Shown here: positions 1 to 15,366 of the stretch, piece by piece
How positions within the stretch are numbered: position 1 is the first letter of the stretch
Layout: the number at the start of each line of letters is the position of its first letter
Assembly: GCF_025024155.1 (NCBI RefSeq)
Contig: NW_026251832.1
Span: 1-64,000 of the forward strand
Origin: Gamsiella multidivaricata
Lineage: Eukaryota > Mortierellomycota > Mortierellomycetes > Mortierellales > Mortierellaceae
Length of the DNA stretch: 64,000 bases
Reading direction: 5' to 3'
Position numbers and translations under genes: made by a program
The notes under the pieces: generated by a model
The model's database searches: none
What the model was told of the DNA's origin: nothing
What the model saw: the letters and a program-made list of their open reading frames with translations, nothing else

Positions 1-1199
1 AAAAGCCGCAAGTCGCATTAAGGGGTTTAGCAGCAGATACTTTTTAGGCACTGGTGGGTCAGTTTCGAAAAGCGCACCATGTTCGTCAACGACCAAGAGA
101 GTTTTCGTATCCTTTTGTTGCAGTAGATGGTTGAGGATCCTGCAACCCGCAGCAGTGACGATTGCGTTATCTTCAGTTGGAAGCCCGAACGTTATCTCTT
201 CGAAGTCGGCGGTAGTCAAAATGTCCTTGTTGAGGGCTAGGAATCGCCTACATATTTCTTGTGCTGTCCTGGCCTCGCTGTCCAAGGCCAAATCGTTCGC
301 ATCCGAAACGTAGAGTAGTAGCCATCCCTCGGAATATGCTTTGGCAGCAAGAAAGAGCGAAAGATATGATTTACCAACGCCCATTGGGCCCGACAAGACC
401 CTTCTGATCGGCCGATTGCTATTGCTGGAGAGCAAACGCCACATCTCCATCATCTGCTCCGTGACAAAAAACGACAATCCCTGGTAGCCCTTTCCGTAAT
501 GCTTGGGACTTTGACCGATCGATGGTAGAATAATTTGCTGACCGACTTGCATATTGTCCAATTGCTGTTTGAACTCGTCGCGCGGTGCAGGGATGAACAT
601 TTCACTATTGAGCATGCTGATAAGAACGGGTGGCAGGTATACGGGTCCGTCTTTGGCGTCGTATCTCACCCAGTCGTCGATCCTAGCACGCTTCCATGGA
701 TCCTCGAGATCATGCTCACGACCCCTTTTCAATGCTAGTCAACGAGAAATAAGTAAAGTTATAAGTTACAATAGAAATAAATAAAACAACACGAGTACAA
801 AGACGCGCCCTATGAAGCGTAGTCAAGTGTATGCTGGAAGGCCTGCATTGAGTAGTGAGCGGCATTACCTGGTGGCGGGCGTTGTACTATGATATAGTTG
901 TCGTCGCCTGGCTCTTGTGGAAATACCTGAGAGAGTTCGTCCGTTGGAGAGAGTTCTTCTTGGTCTTTGGGGTCTAGTGAGTCAAAAGTAATGTTCTCGT
1001 GTTTGTGCGCAGCAACAACGGGGATTGACACCTTTCACAGCGTTAGTTGGTGTGATGCAATGTTGACGAATTCTGGTGCTTTCTTTCTCTTGATAGCATC
1101 CCTAAGATGCCCAACAGTGCTGCTGGCGGCAATGTCGACGGGAAATGCCCTCAACACGGGCTCTCCATTGACGAGGCAAAATAAGGTGAAGGTAGCCAT
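1..1199 (-). pseudogene. Crinkler (CRN)-family gene with a nonsense codon, 3' end outside the window
   Basis: Read on the minus strand, ATG at 1199 opens a Crinkler-type N-terminal ubiquitin-like domain (start MATFTLFCLVNGE, ending IIVQRPPP). A GTAATG donor at 868 and a TAG acceptor at 735 define a 134-base intron; the phase fits. The second exon (734 to 1) stays open to the window edge. It carries a P-loop NTPase with Walker A GPMGVGKS (about 373-396) and a Walker B-like hydrophobic strand ending in DEH (about 76-97). This domain order is known for eukaryotic CRN proteins, whose C-terminal part is often nuclease-like; that part is not in the window. In-frame TGA at 1035-1037 stands where the family usually has tryptophan just before the K-V-S-I-P segment. 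The gene is therefore probably inactive, unless the base is a sequencing error or the stop is read through. No function in the cell can be inferred. Confidence 0.72.
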
Positions 1200-2233
1200 G
1201 GCGGGAAAGAGAAGAGAGAGATGAGGGTGTCAAGAAGGGAAAAGGGATATGGTGATAAGAAGGACGAAGGACGCATCGAGTCTTGTTGACGCGAAGACCA
1301 GAAAAAATAAACCTGTCATGACTGGTTTTTAAGCATAATTGGTACGCTCCTTTCGTAAGTTTGCCCAGACGATCGTGTTGATCGAATGAGTCTTTGTCAA
1401 GCTGCCGACCCAAACTTCTCGACATAATGTCCATTAACTCAGAGCGAGCACCCACAAAGTGGAAGCTCCAGGACTTTTGACGCAAATTCAGCTTCCTGCA
1501 TCTGCTGACTAATCAATGGTAGCGCGCACAGACCAAGGGGTATCCTTTCAAAATATTTGTACGATCAATTTTAGACTCCAGCTTCAAAAATTCTTGATAT
1601 TTGATTTGAAGGAGCTCTGTGGTTTTTTCCTGGGCGAGCTTTGCTTTGTGTACTCGTCGTTTGCATCTGAGGCCATGACTCCATTGACAAGGCAACCAAC
1701 CCGCACCATTCATTGACAAGTGTTTCTTGATTAGTGTGTTAATGAAAAATATCTCTGTAAATATCTCCCTTCTCAGAGCCTATGCCAATATTATTTTATT
1801 TTTAAAAAGATATCCCACATTTCCTGAAATAAACTGAGGTCCTTGGGCGGTGTGTGAAGAACAAAAAGAGAGATGAGAGGAATCGAAAAGATGTAACAAA
1901 GCACAAGCGCGTGTGTGTACATACGTGTGCAATGGTGTAAGGAAAGACAGGAATAAAGGGGAAAAAAAAAAAAAAAAAAAAAAGGGTGCGTGAAGTGGGC
2001 GCGCGAATTTTTATACCCGTATTTTAAATACGAGGCCGGTCAGTGAGAAGGGTCAAAGATCTGGAGTCGGTGTGTGGGGTTAGCTAGCTTCTGCATGCTC
2101 CTTCTCGGGATCTTCAGCTATATGCTTTTTTTTTTTATTTTTTTTTTATTGATAGTATAATACACTTTTGCTTTTTATCTTTATCTTTTTATATTTTCAG
2201 CCAAAAAAAAAAAAAAAGAATCATGGTTTTCTC
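1200..2233. other. Intergenic region, Crinkler side to kinesin 3' end
   Basis: Apart from the Crinkler-like relic at 1513-1709, I see no gene. It holds a poly-A run of 22 (1962-1983), T-rich stretches around 2127-2150, and A/T-rich sequence just downstream of the kinesin stop codon that could serve as its 3' untranslated region. Confidence 0.6.
1513..1709 (-). pseudogene. Decayed second Crinkler-like N-terminal fragment
   Basis: On the minus strand, ATG at 1709 starts MVRVGCLVNG, which resembles the CLVNGE start of the neighbouring Crinkler gene. The similarity to the family then continues in another frame (ELLQIKYQEFLKLE), and in-frame stops follow. This looks like an old Crinkler N-terminus broken by a frameshift. 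The open stretch at 1300-1485 on the same strand could belong to the same relic, but I do not recognise it. Identification rests on short similarity only. Confidence 0.3.
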
Positions 2234-6910
<4,677 letters not shown>

Positions 6911-8081
6911 GGTGTAGGTGATGGTAAAAGGAGGAAGAGAATGGAGAATGGTGCGGATTGTAATTTGGTGTTGTTTGTTTGTTTTGTTGATTTGTTGATG
7001 AACAAGAGCCTCTGCTGCCGCTTGCTGGTGCTCCTGCAAAAAAAGCTTCAAGAGGACCACAGAAAAAGTTATATGGGCTCACAGGTCATTCTTTTCAGGG
7101 ACCAAAAATCTATATCGCCTCGACCCAGGGACACCAAACACCGGACACTCTGCACCCCACACACTCCACAGTGGACTCTGAACACCCTCCAGGACGCATG
7201 CACTCGCACTCTCTCTCTTCTGCAATGGTACCATGGAGGGGACGAGAGCCGCCCTACTCCATCCCCCTTCTCCTTCGGGGCTCGCCCGCAACATCGTGGG
7301 GAGGAGCAAGCACGGGTGACATCTCTCTTTCTACTCCTATTCCTGCTCCTGTCCTCTTCTCCGTCTTCTTTTCATCCAGATCCAAAGCACGAACATGAAC
7401 GGACCGCCTTTATGTCATACTATGATGGTATGTCTGTCTTCTCTGCCCATCCACCGCCCCCTAATTTGTTCTTTCTTTCTTTCTTTCTTCCTTTCTTTCT
7501 TCCTTTCTTTCTTTCTTCTCCGCAGCATAATGAGCGCTGAAGTTTCTACCAGCCCTTGTAATGCATTGTGCAGGATAGCGCATTCAAGCACAGCATAGCA
7601 CACTTAAGCATGGCATAGCATAGTACAGCACAGGAAGGACATCAGGGATGAGCGACAGGGTCAAGGACAGGGACCGAGGACTAGGGAGGGAAGGAGGAGG
7701 AGAGGAGGAGGGGGGGGGGGGGGGGGAAGAAGAAGGGTTTGCTTAATTGACCACAGCAAGTGCCGATGCAGGACACAGGAAGCAGCCTATCAATCGAACG
7801 CGTCTCCTTTTCGTCTCGATTGGAGGTGAACACTAACAAAGCTGGAATCAGCCTGACCCTCGCTGCTGCAGGGAACAAAAGGCATTCAGCGGCTGCCTCC
7901 TGTTGTCCCTGTTCATGCACTGAGCTACCATCGACAACAACAACGCGATCTACTCAGTCTATTCACTCCATATCCTGCCAAAAAGAAAAAAAAAAGAAAA
8001 ATAACAGGCCTGTTAGTAAACGGATCGATATTATTGCAATAAACTCTTCATTTATCACTACCTCATTTTGAGTACATGTCC

Positions 8082-8120
<39 letters not shown>

Positions 8121-8123
8121 CCC
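6911..8123. other. Intergenic region upstream of the kinesin gene
   Basis: No convincing gene. It must contain the kinesin promoter and the 3' end of the acyltransferase gene. Simple sequence is abundant: (TTTC)n with TTCC near 7470-7517, a G run of about 17 (7710-7726), and (ATCT)n at 8082-8120. Open frames here are low-complexity. Confidence 0.6.
8082..8120. repeat. (ATCT)n microsatellite
   Basis: About ten perfect tetranucleotide units, directly 3' of the acyltransferase stop codon (read on the minus strand). Confidence 0.9.
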
Positions 8124-9869
8124 TTATTGCAAAAGCAGTTGCGAAAAAAAGTACTTCTCCTGCCGCCTACCACTACCATCATCACCCTCTATCGCCTCAA
8201 ACAGGATCCTCCGGAACGCCTCCACGAACACATCTCCTCTCTCCCTTCCCCTAAACCCGGCCTTCTGCCATGTCGTCGTCACCGTCATCACCCCGTTCGC
8301 CGTCGCCACATTCATCGTCAAGGCCGAAGCCGTTACCCCCGAAGACTGTGAGAACACCGCGTCCTCAATCAAAAACTCCACCTCGCCTTCTCTCTCTGGC
8401 CCAGTCCTCGTACCAGTATCAGTAACAGTATCATGACCACTGCCGCAAACATGCCGACTGGGCTGCTGTCCCCACCCCGACCCGAGGTTCGACAGCTTGA
8501 TGGAAGCCTTCCGTCCATGTTGATCCTTCTTGACCTTGCTCGTCATAAATGTCTCCCAGCCTCCATCCTTCTTGGAAAGCAAGTTTAACATCCCGAAATG
8601 TTCCAACAGTTCCTGCACACCCCTGGTGGTCGTTGTGCTCGCCACCACCTGAGCTCGATAGATCCGTGTCATCTCCCAGAATTCGGATGAGTTGTTCACA
8701 TGGATGGCTGGGTGAAGGATCTCGGAGGTGTAATTCCCTTGATCCTCAGGTGCGATCTTGTTCGGGATCAGGTTCCGTAACGACACCGGTGTCGCAAACA
8801 CAATCCCCTCTTCTTTTTCTTCTTCTTTTTCCTTCTCCTTACGTGCCTTCTTCCCTCCAGACCCAGACCCAGACCCATCCTCATGGTCACCGTCCCGGCT
8901 TATCGATCCCGAGGACATAAAGACCGCCTTGGTCGCAAACACCGAGGCCGCGTACAAGACAGCCTGGACGGTCGTCGCGTGCGTCTTGGCGGCCTGAACG
9001 ATCTTTTGGGTCTCCTCCTTGGAAAACCGCAAGAACCCGAGTTCGGTCTCGTTGGGGACCTCGAGTGAGCTATCGATCTCTCCGGCCCAGTACCGACGCT
9101 CGAGAGCCTTTTTTAAAATTCCCGGTAGGAGTAAAGCCCGAATGACTTCCAGGACTAGGGTTCGGAGGGAAGGGTAACAGTTCACACGTTGTTCGATCGA
9201 TGCAGGCATTGGGTTCATTGATCTCACAGGAATCTTTGTGTTGCCAGCACGGTTGTTCGCTCCTGCCCATGCCTGTGCCTGTGATTGTGCCTGTGCCTGT
9301 CGGTTCAAGAGCTCGATCAACTGCGCCGTAAGAGCCATGGCCGACCGACCGTCCGCGATAACATGATGGAACGTATAGAGCACATAAACCGACGATAAAT
9401 CCCCTTCCATCATCAACGCGATCACCAATCTCCAAAGCGGCCTAGTCTGGTCCGAGAGGTCAAAAGGTAAATTGTGTTCCTGTTCCAAAACGCGACTAAT
9501 GTCCAATGAATCCTTGAGGGTCACGACCCGGATCAAAGGGACGAGATCAATGGTTTCTAGACGCAAGAACATTGGGCGAGCTGTGAGGTGGTCGCCTATG
9601 ACGACGGCGAGGGAGGGGTGTTGGTCCAGTAATTGGGTGATGGGGTCCAGGAGTAGCTGCGCCCATTGTTGTTGTTGTGGTTGTTGTTGTTGTGGTTGTT
9701 GTTGTGGTTGTTGTGGACTTGCGGGTAAAGTGAAAGGAGGAAGCCGCTGAGCAGGGTGTAATGAACGGATACGGTTCCCGATCACCACATTGTGGTAGAT
9801 GTTGAGGTTCGACCGGGTGATGTTGTATCGCTCGAGGTTATCGACTGCTCGGACGACTTGGAGTGTCAT
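8124..9869 (-). CDS. Alcohol-acetyltransferase / condensation-like CoA-dependent acyltransferase
   Basis: Intronless, 581 residues from the first ATG at 9869; a TTG 12 bases upstream is a less likely start. Near residue 168 is HHVIADG, the HHxxxDG catalytic motif shared by alcohol acetyltransferases (AATase), wax-ester synthases and NRPS condensation domains. The layout fits the fungal AATase family: a substrate-binding N-terminal half with PLWRLVIA before the motif, then a C-terminal half with an SNLGSGWG-like segment. A Pro-Gln repeat sits at about residues 50-70, and a charged Lys/Glu stretch near 340-360. These enzymes acylate alcohols or amines using acyl-CoA. The true substrate cannot be read from the sequence. 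It is not adjacent to the NRPS, so no pathway link should be assumed. Confidence 0.7.
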   Translation of the reverse strand: MTLQVVRAVDNLERYNITRSNLNIYHNVVIGNRIRSLHPAQRLPPFTLPASPQQPQQQPQQQQPQQQQWAQLLLDPITQLLDQHPSLAVVIGDHLTARPMFLRLETIDLVPLIRVVTLKDSLDISRVLEQEHNLPFDLSDQTRPLWRLVIALMMEGDLSSVYVLYTFHHVIADGRSAMALTAQLIELLNRQAQAQSQAQAWAGANNRAGNTKIPVRSMNPMPASIEQRVNCYPSLRTLVLEVIRALLLPGILKKALERRYWAGEIDSSLEVPNETELGFLRFSKEETQKIVQAAKTHATTVQAVLYAASVFATKAVFMSSGSISRDGDHEDGSGSGSGGKKARKEKEKEEEKEEGIVFATPVSLRNLIPNKIAPEDQGNYTSEILHPAIHVNNSSEFWEMTRIYRAQVVASTTTTRGVQELLEHFGMLNLLSKKDGGWETFMTSKVKKDQHGRKASIKLSNLGSGWGQQPSRHVCGSGHDTVTDTGTRTGPEREGEVEFLIEDAVFSQSSGVTASALTMNVATANGVMTVTTTWQKAGFRGRERGDVFVEAFRRILFEAIEGDDGSGRRQEKYFFSQLLLQ

Positions 9870-10169
9870 GGATGTTTGCAAAAGTTGATGGTTTTATGTG
9901 CAGGGGAGGAGGAGGAGGGGGGAGGGGGGGGGGATAAGAAATGCTCTGTCGGCCTTTATATATCCTACATACGGATGAACTGTTGCTAATGAGCGGGTTC
10001 GATGACCAATCTAAAGGTTGCATCCGGCATTTTTATTACACGAAATACATAGATGTAGCATATATACAAAGTGGATGGAGTGCGATAAATTACACAAAAG
10101 AATGAAAGAATGAAAGAATGAAAGAATGAAAGAAAAGAATGGAGAGAAAGAGAGAGAGAGAAAGATCGA
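9870..10169. other. Short intergenic gap between acyltransferase start and ADAM stop
   Basis: It carries the acyltransferase upstream region, G-rich sequence at about 9902-9934, a TATATA stretch near 9957, and an (AATGAAAG)n repeat around 10100-10133 next to the ADAM stop codon. No gene seen. Confidence 0.5.
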
Positions 10170-13100
10170 CTACGTGTATCCAGTCGTGTTCTGCGACATG
10201 ACTGTTGGGTTCGCAAAGGGATCGTTGGCGACTCGGTTCCTGCCAATGCTACCTCCGTTCCTACCAATGCTGCCTCCGTTGCTGCTGGGTTGGCGGGAGA
10301 AGCGCTGCGAGTAGGTGTTATCAACGTACGGTGTCGAGACCACTGTTGCTCCATTATTCCATTGCGCTGATGCTGGATTGGAAACCTCGGGGAAGGGAGG
10401 AGGAGGAGTAGTACCTTCACCACTACCGGCCATAGCTCGCGTCTGCCTCTCGTGTTCTTTCCGACTCTCCTCGATCGCCCGCTGAAGCTCCTCGTCCTCC
10501 CTTGATCTCTGCTGCAGCGTAGATGGATCGTAATACACAGGCGGTGGCGGTAACGGTCCCAGAGGGTATTGTTGGCCAACGTGCTGAGCTCTCTGAACTT
10601 CATTGGGACCTCCTGCGCCGGGTCGAGGGCCTACCACTGAGCGGGCGCCGTTCGGTCTGATGGATGGCTTCCGGAGCATGCTCTTCTGTCTTCGGCGACG
10701 CACAGATCCTGAACAGCAGCAGCCCCAAATACAGCAAAGCAAAATCAGACCCAGCACACAGCCTACAGGGATCACGATCGTCAAATGGGTCCTGGCCCAG
10801 TTCAACACACCCTTGATACCGCTGCTGTACGCGCACTGTCCTCCATTGCATGTGCCTCCAAATCCACAGGGCGTGCCGTCGATAAAATAGGTGCCAGGAA
10901 TCTGCATGCAACTCAACGCGCTTCCGCCAGGGTCATTGCACATTAGATCGCACGAATTCGAGGCTCCGCATTGCTTGGTGATGCCGGGTCGATCCTGTTG
11001 CTGACACTGCAGATCGCGTGAAGTGCACACACCGTTGGCGCATTGGAGTCCTGTGGCGTTTCCGGTGCCTTGGCACGGTGACTGGTCCTTGACTTTGACA
11101 TCGGGTGGGCAAGCGGGGCTGGCGCCCGAGCAGACTTCCTGGATATCGCACTCGGAAATGGCCTGTCGACACACTTGTCCCGCCGGTTTGAGCTGGCAGT
11201 TCTGGCAGCAGTCGTCGTTCAAATCGTCACACACAGCGTCGTCCTTGAACTTGCAGGTGGTGCCATCACAGCAAGGGTCCGCGGCACATTCCTCGGCTGA
11301 TCCACAGTCGCAGTCTTCGCCCGTTTCCTTGAGACCGTTTCCACAGATGTTGGCTTCGGAGCTTTGTGTTTCCCGAGTTCCTGGGGCCTGAAGACATTGT
11401 CCTGACGAGCTCTTAATGGTTCCACAGATGGCTTTGATACTGCAGGGCGAAAAGACCTTGGTTGCTGTCTGTTCCGAAGGGTTCATGATGTACTGCGCGC
11501 CAGCGTCGCATGTCGTTGCTGAGAGTGGGCAGCACTGTCCGGCGGAAGAAGGACAAGTCTGGGCAGTGCAGTCGTGAATCGCTCCAAAGCCATGACCGAT
11601 CTCGTGTGCGACGACCATCCACTCGTTCGGGGTGACGGAGGAAACTCCCGTGCCTGCGGTATATTGGATCCCCTGTCCCAGTGCGTTCTGGGACTGGGAC
11701 TTCATCTGGCAAAGAGCCTTTGTCCATGCGATCCCGACAACCGGTCCAGAGTTGCATTTCGTCATCAGGTGCCACAGCCCAGCGCCATCACTTGCGCGGC
11801 CCTCTTGACCCCTCCAGTACGAGAAATCGCTCAGACGCTGATCGATTGAATAGGTTGCGGAGCAATCCTGGTTCCATTCCTCACCCTTGACAGGGGTGGC
11901 GGGGCAATTTTCGGACGTGATATTGAGCGCGATGACTCCGAGGGCGACATTGAAGGTGCTTTCATAGATTGCAGAGGCAGTGTTGAAGTTGGCAAAGATT
12001 TGCTTCCTGGCCGCAGCCTGTCCTCCATAGCTCCGAACATAAGCGCAGTCGGCAGCGACACCCTATGTGATGATACATAAAGAAGGAAAGAAGATGTTGC
12101 GGTTAGGATCATGCAAGACAAACAACCGACAGTTTCTGTTTGTTCTCTTTGCGCATTGTGTCTGTTCCATACCATGTAGTTGACGAGGCGGTTGGCGGGA
12201 CAGCCGTCGGGGACAGGGCTGGGTCCTGCAACTTTGACGGCGACTTGCCGTTTGACCAAGGGCGCTGTCAGCATGTCAGTCCAGGATGAGCTCGCGTCGA
12301 ATCCGCCCATCATGGGTACGGTCGCTGACAGATCTGGCGGATAGTAATAGTCGCGAGATGAGGTCGCTTCTATGTAGGCCGCAGTTTTGTTCAGCATGTG
12401 GTCCGCTCCACATGAGACCTCGTCCGTGTTCAAGCCTCGCTTCCTTCTGGAGAGAGTCGATGGGTTATAGAGATCGGAATCGCGGTAGATGATCAGACGG
12501 GACGCTGAGAAGGTTGAGGCAGGAGAGGCATCGTCGGATCGCTTCTGGATGTGGTAGGACTGTTGCGAAGTGACATGGTAGGTGTCTCCATGAACCATAA
12601 ATGCTCCCCGAAGCACTAGACTATCCGCGCTGTTGAAAATATAATAGTAATAATTACCCAACATCAGTGAAATATACATTTGGATGTGTACATACTTCAA
12701 TGTTACAGGCAGCAAGAATTGAATAAATACATCAAACTACAAGTCGCAAGTTGCAGGTTGCAATTAAAGCGCAGCTGTACCTGTCAGGGTCGTGTTCAAT
12801 CATCATGCGGGCCCAGCCAACGACGCCCTCCTCATACAGCATATGCTCGACGGTTCTCTTGGCCATTCGAGTTGTGGTTGCGGCTCGGGTCCACTTGTGG
12901 TCCGAATGGTGTTCATCCTGGACGACGACCCCTTTGAAGGGCTTGATGTCATCTATGGAGAGATCTGGCCCCAGATTTGCGTCTGGGTGGATGAGCTCAG
13001 TGTTGGGTTCGAGATAGAGATGAAAGGTGGTGTTGAATGCGACGAATTGGAGCCGGACGGTGTCGTCTTTTTGGATGGTGTTTGGTTGGGCGTTGAGTTG

Positions 13101-13455
13101 TTGATCGAGAGTCCGTTTGGCGAGGGGCTGGTCCCTGTGGAGGGCGTATGGCGGTGCTCTGGGCAAAATATCGTGCCTGAGATAGAGGACATGCTCCGAT
13201 CGGGTAATGGTGGGCCAGGCTGAGGAGTGGGCTGTGTACCAGGACGAATAAATAGATGAGATGGAAATAGGAAGGAGAATATGGTTTGTCAGATATGAAG
13301 TTGGGGTCCGGTGCAGCTGCCGCGGAGTAGGGGCACATAGACAGATAGACTGGCATGGCATGGTAGATACCTTCCGCTGGGGCAGTCAGGGTGGCGATGG
13401 ACAGAGAGAGGACGGATACGAGGGCCAGTAGGCTGGCCCTTGTTGAGCGGACCAT
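10170..13455 (-). CDS. Membrane-anchored ADAM-type metalloprotease with disintegrin domain
   Basis: Four exons, minus strand: 13371-13455, 12781-13231, 12173-12629, 10170-12062; 961 residues. The start MVRSTRASLLALVSVLSLSIA is a signal peptide. A propeptide follows, with a furin-like RRKR in the third exon. The zinc-binding motif HEIGHGFGAIHD lies near residues 484-495, with a Met-turn-like IMNPS after it. A Cys-rich disintegrin region begins CGNGLKETGEDCDCG, then a Cys-rich/EGF-like part, and a transmembrane helix near 757-783 (LTIVIPVGCVLGLILL) followed by a Cys-rich juxtamembrane patch. The cytoplasmic tail is basic, then Pro-rich. ADAMs shed or process cell-surface proteins; fungal ADAMs are known but their roles are poorly defined. 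All catalytic ligands are present, so the enzyme is probably active. The splice phases agree. Confidence 0.9.
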
Positions 13456-13613
13456 TTCTTGGAGGAGGAGTGGAGGAGTGGAGGCGTGGAGGAGTGGAGG
13501 AGTGGAGGAGTGGAGTGGAGACGGACAATGATGACGACGGCGGTGCGTTTTGATATATTCGTTTGGCTGCTGTCTATATGCACACACACACACACACACA
13601 CACTCACCCACAA

Positions 13614-13646
<33 letters not shown>

Positions 13647-14422
13647 CACAGACACACACAGACACACAGTCAGTCAGACAGTTGTCAGTCAGTCAGTCAG
13701 AAAAAGAAGAGGAAGAAGAAGAGACAGAAAAGAGCGGGGGGTGGGTTGCCTTCTGCTATGGATAGGATGGATAGGATAGAGGGGGGACAAAGAGCGGATG
13801 GACAGCAGCGGTTGTGTGAGGGAGATAAAGAGGAAAGGGGCGCTGGGGGGTGTTGGGGTGAGAGGATGGAACTGGTTCCTGAGAGCCGCCGTTGGCTGGA
13901 TCTGGTGGAACGAGGCACTGGTGCCGATCGGGTCTATAATTATGCGCACGGAGACAGGCACCGGTGTTTCGCACTCTGGACTATAGAGAGTATAGAGACT
14001 ATGGAGACTATAGAGATTATGGAGATTATGGAGATTACAGAGATTGCAGCGGGTGATTGGGAGCGAGGGTGTGATGGAAGTGAGGGCGAGGGCGAGGGCG
14101 AGAGCGAGAGAGCAAGAGAGAGCGAGAGAGAGCGAGAGAGAGAGAGGGGGAGAGAGAAGAGAGAAAAGAAGGAAAATGAAAAAAAGAGGGCAGACTATTA
14201 CAGCATAACAGCGCATTAAAACCAAGGCGCTGTTCCGTTCCTTTTTCCCTCCTTCCTCCTCCACCACCTCCTCCTCCTCTCGACCTCGTTCTGATGATGA
14301 CGATCCTCCCAAAGCTTACTTCCCCTACACCAGAGACACCCTGTGCTGCACTGCACCTGGATAGAGTTTTTTTTTATTACCCGGGAAGCGTATATTGATT
14401 GCATCCTCATTACATTATTACC

Positions 14423-14455
<33 letters not shown>

Positions 14456-15366
14456 GCGCACTCTCGCACTCTCATCCAAAGTTCAAGACAAGACAGACAG
14501 ATATGGCATGACAGATATTGTAGCGGTCTCGACTCTCCCCCCCTCCCCCCGTGTCTACACCTGCCTGTCTGCTTAAAGGCTGAAGCCCTGTGACATATAC
14601 AAGCCCGCAACAGGCGACACCGGCCGCATACGCCGCATGCAAAGCAACTCCCACCTCACTTTGTCATGGCGCACAGTGGCGGAAAAAAGCAATATGGATA
14701 AATCCTGACGGAGGGCTGTTGTTGATTCTTGTGGACCCTGGAGTGTGTCATCTTGTTCATGTGTAATCCCTACTGACTGTCCTGCGCCCTCCTTGCTTAC
14801 CGGGGTCCACTCCAACTGTGCAACCGCAACCTTTCTTTTCCTTCTTTTCTGTCTATCTGTCTATCTGTCTATCTGTCTATCTGTCGCTTCGACAGTGCAA
14901 CAACCCGCTTCCCCCTGTTTCTTTGCTGAGGCAGTGCCTCGTCCCTCCAGTTTCCCGACATTCCAAAAATACAGAACAACACGATATGTAACAATAATAA
15001 TAATAGTAATAGTAATAGTAGTAGTAATAAAAAAAAGGGCGTCCAACACAACTTTGAACGAGCACGCTCCGTTCGCTTCGTTCAATCAGGAGAGGCGTCG
15101 CATTTTGTATCACTGATCGGCGCTTTGTTTCATTTCCAAGAATTGGTGGCAAAAAAACTTCTCCTCCCCTTCCTCCCACAGATTCTCCGGTGACTGCTGT
15201 TGCTTGTTGTGTTGTGTTGTGTTGTGTTGTGTATTTTTTTTTTTTTTTTTTTTTGTGCCTAGCCAAGGGTTGAGCTGATTCAGAAACCGCTGTGCCCTTT
15301 TCTCGTTGCTCCATCACCCCATCCCCTCTCCCCTCCTTCTCCAAGTTTAACTACATATAAGAAGCC
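13456..15366. other. Divergent intergenic region between ADAM and SDA1
   Basis: About 1.9 kb between two divergently transcribed genes; both promoters must lie here. It is dense in simple repeats: GGAGTGGA-like units (13462-13514), (CA)n (13580-13602), (AGAC)n (13625-13650), GAGATTATG-like units (13981-14045), (GA)n (14105-14155), (CT)n (14420-14455), (CTATCTGT)n (14850-14884) and (GTTGT)n (15208-15232). Open frames here are low-complexity and I reject them as genes. Confidence 0.6.

Noticed and set aside
7079..7540. Plus- and minus-strand ORFs upstream of the kinesin gene
   Set aside because: No recognisable domain, rich in simple repeats, located in the promoter region.
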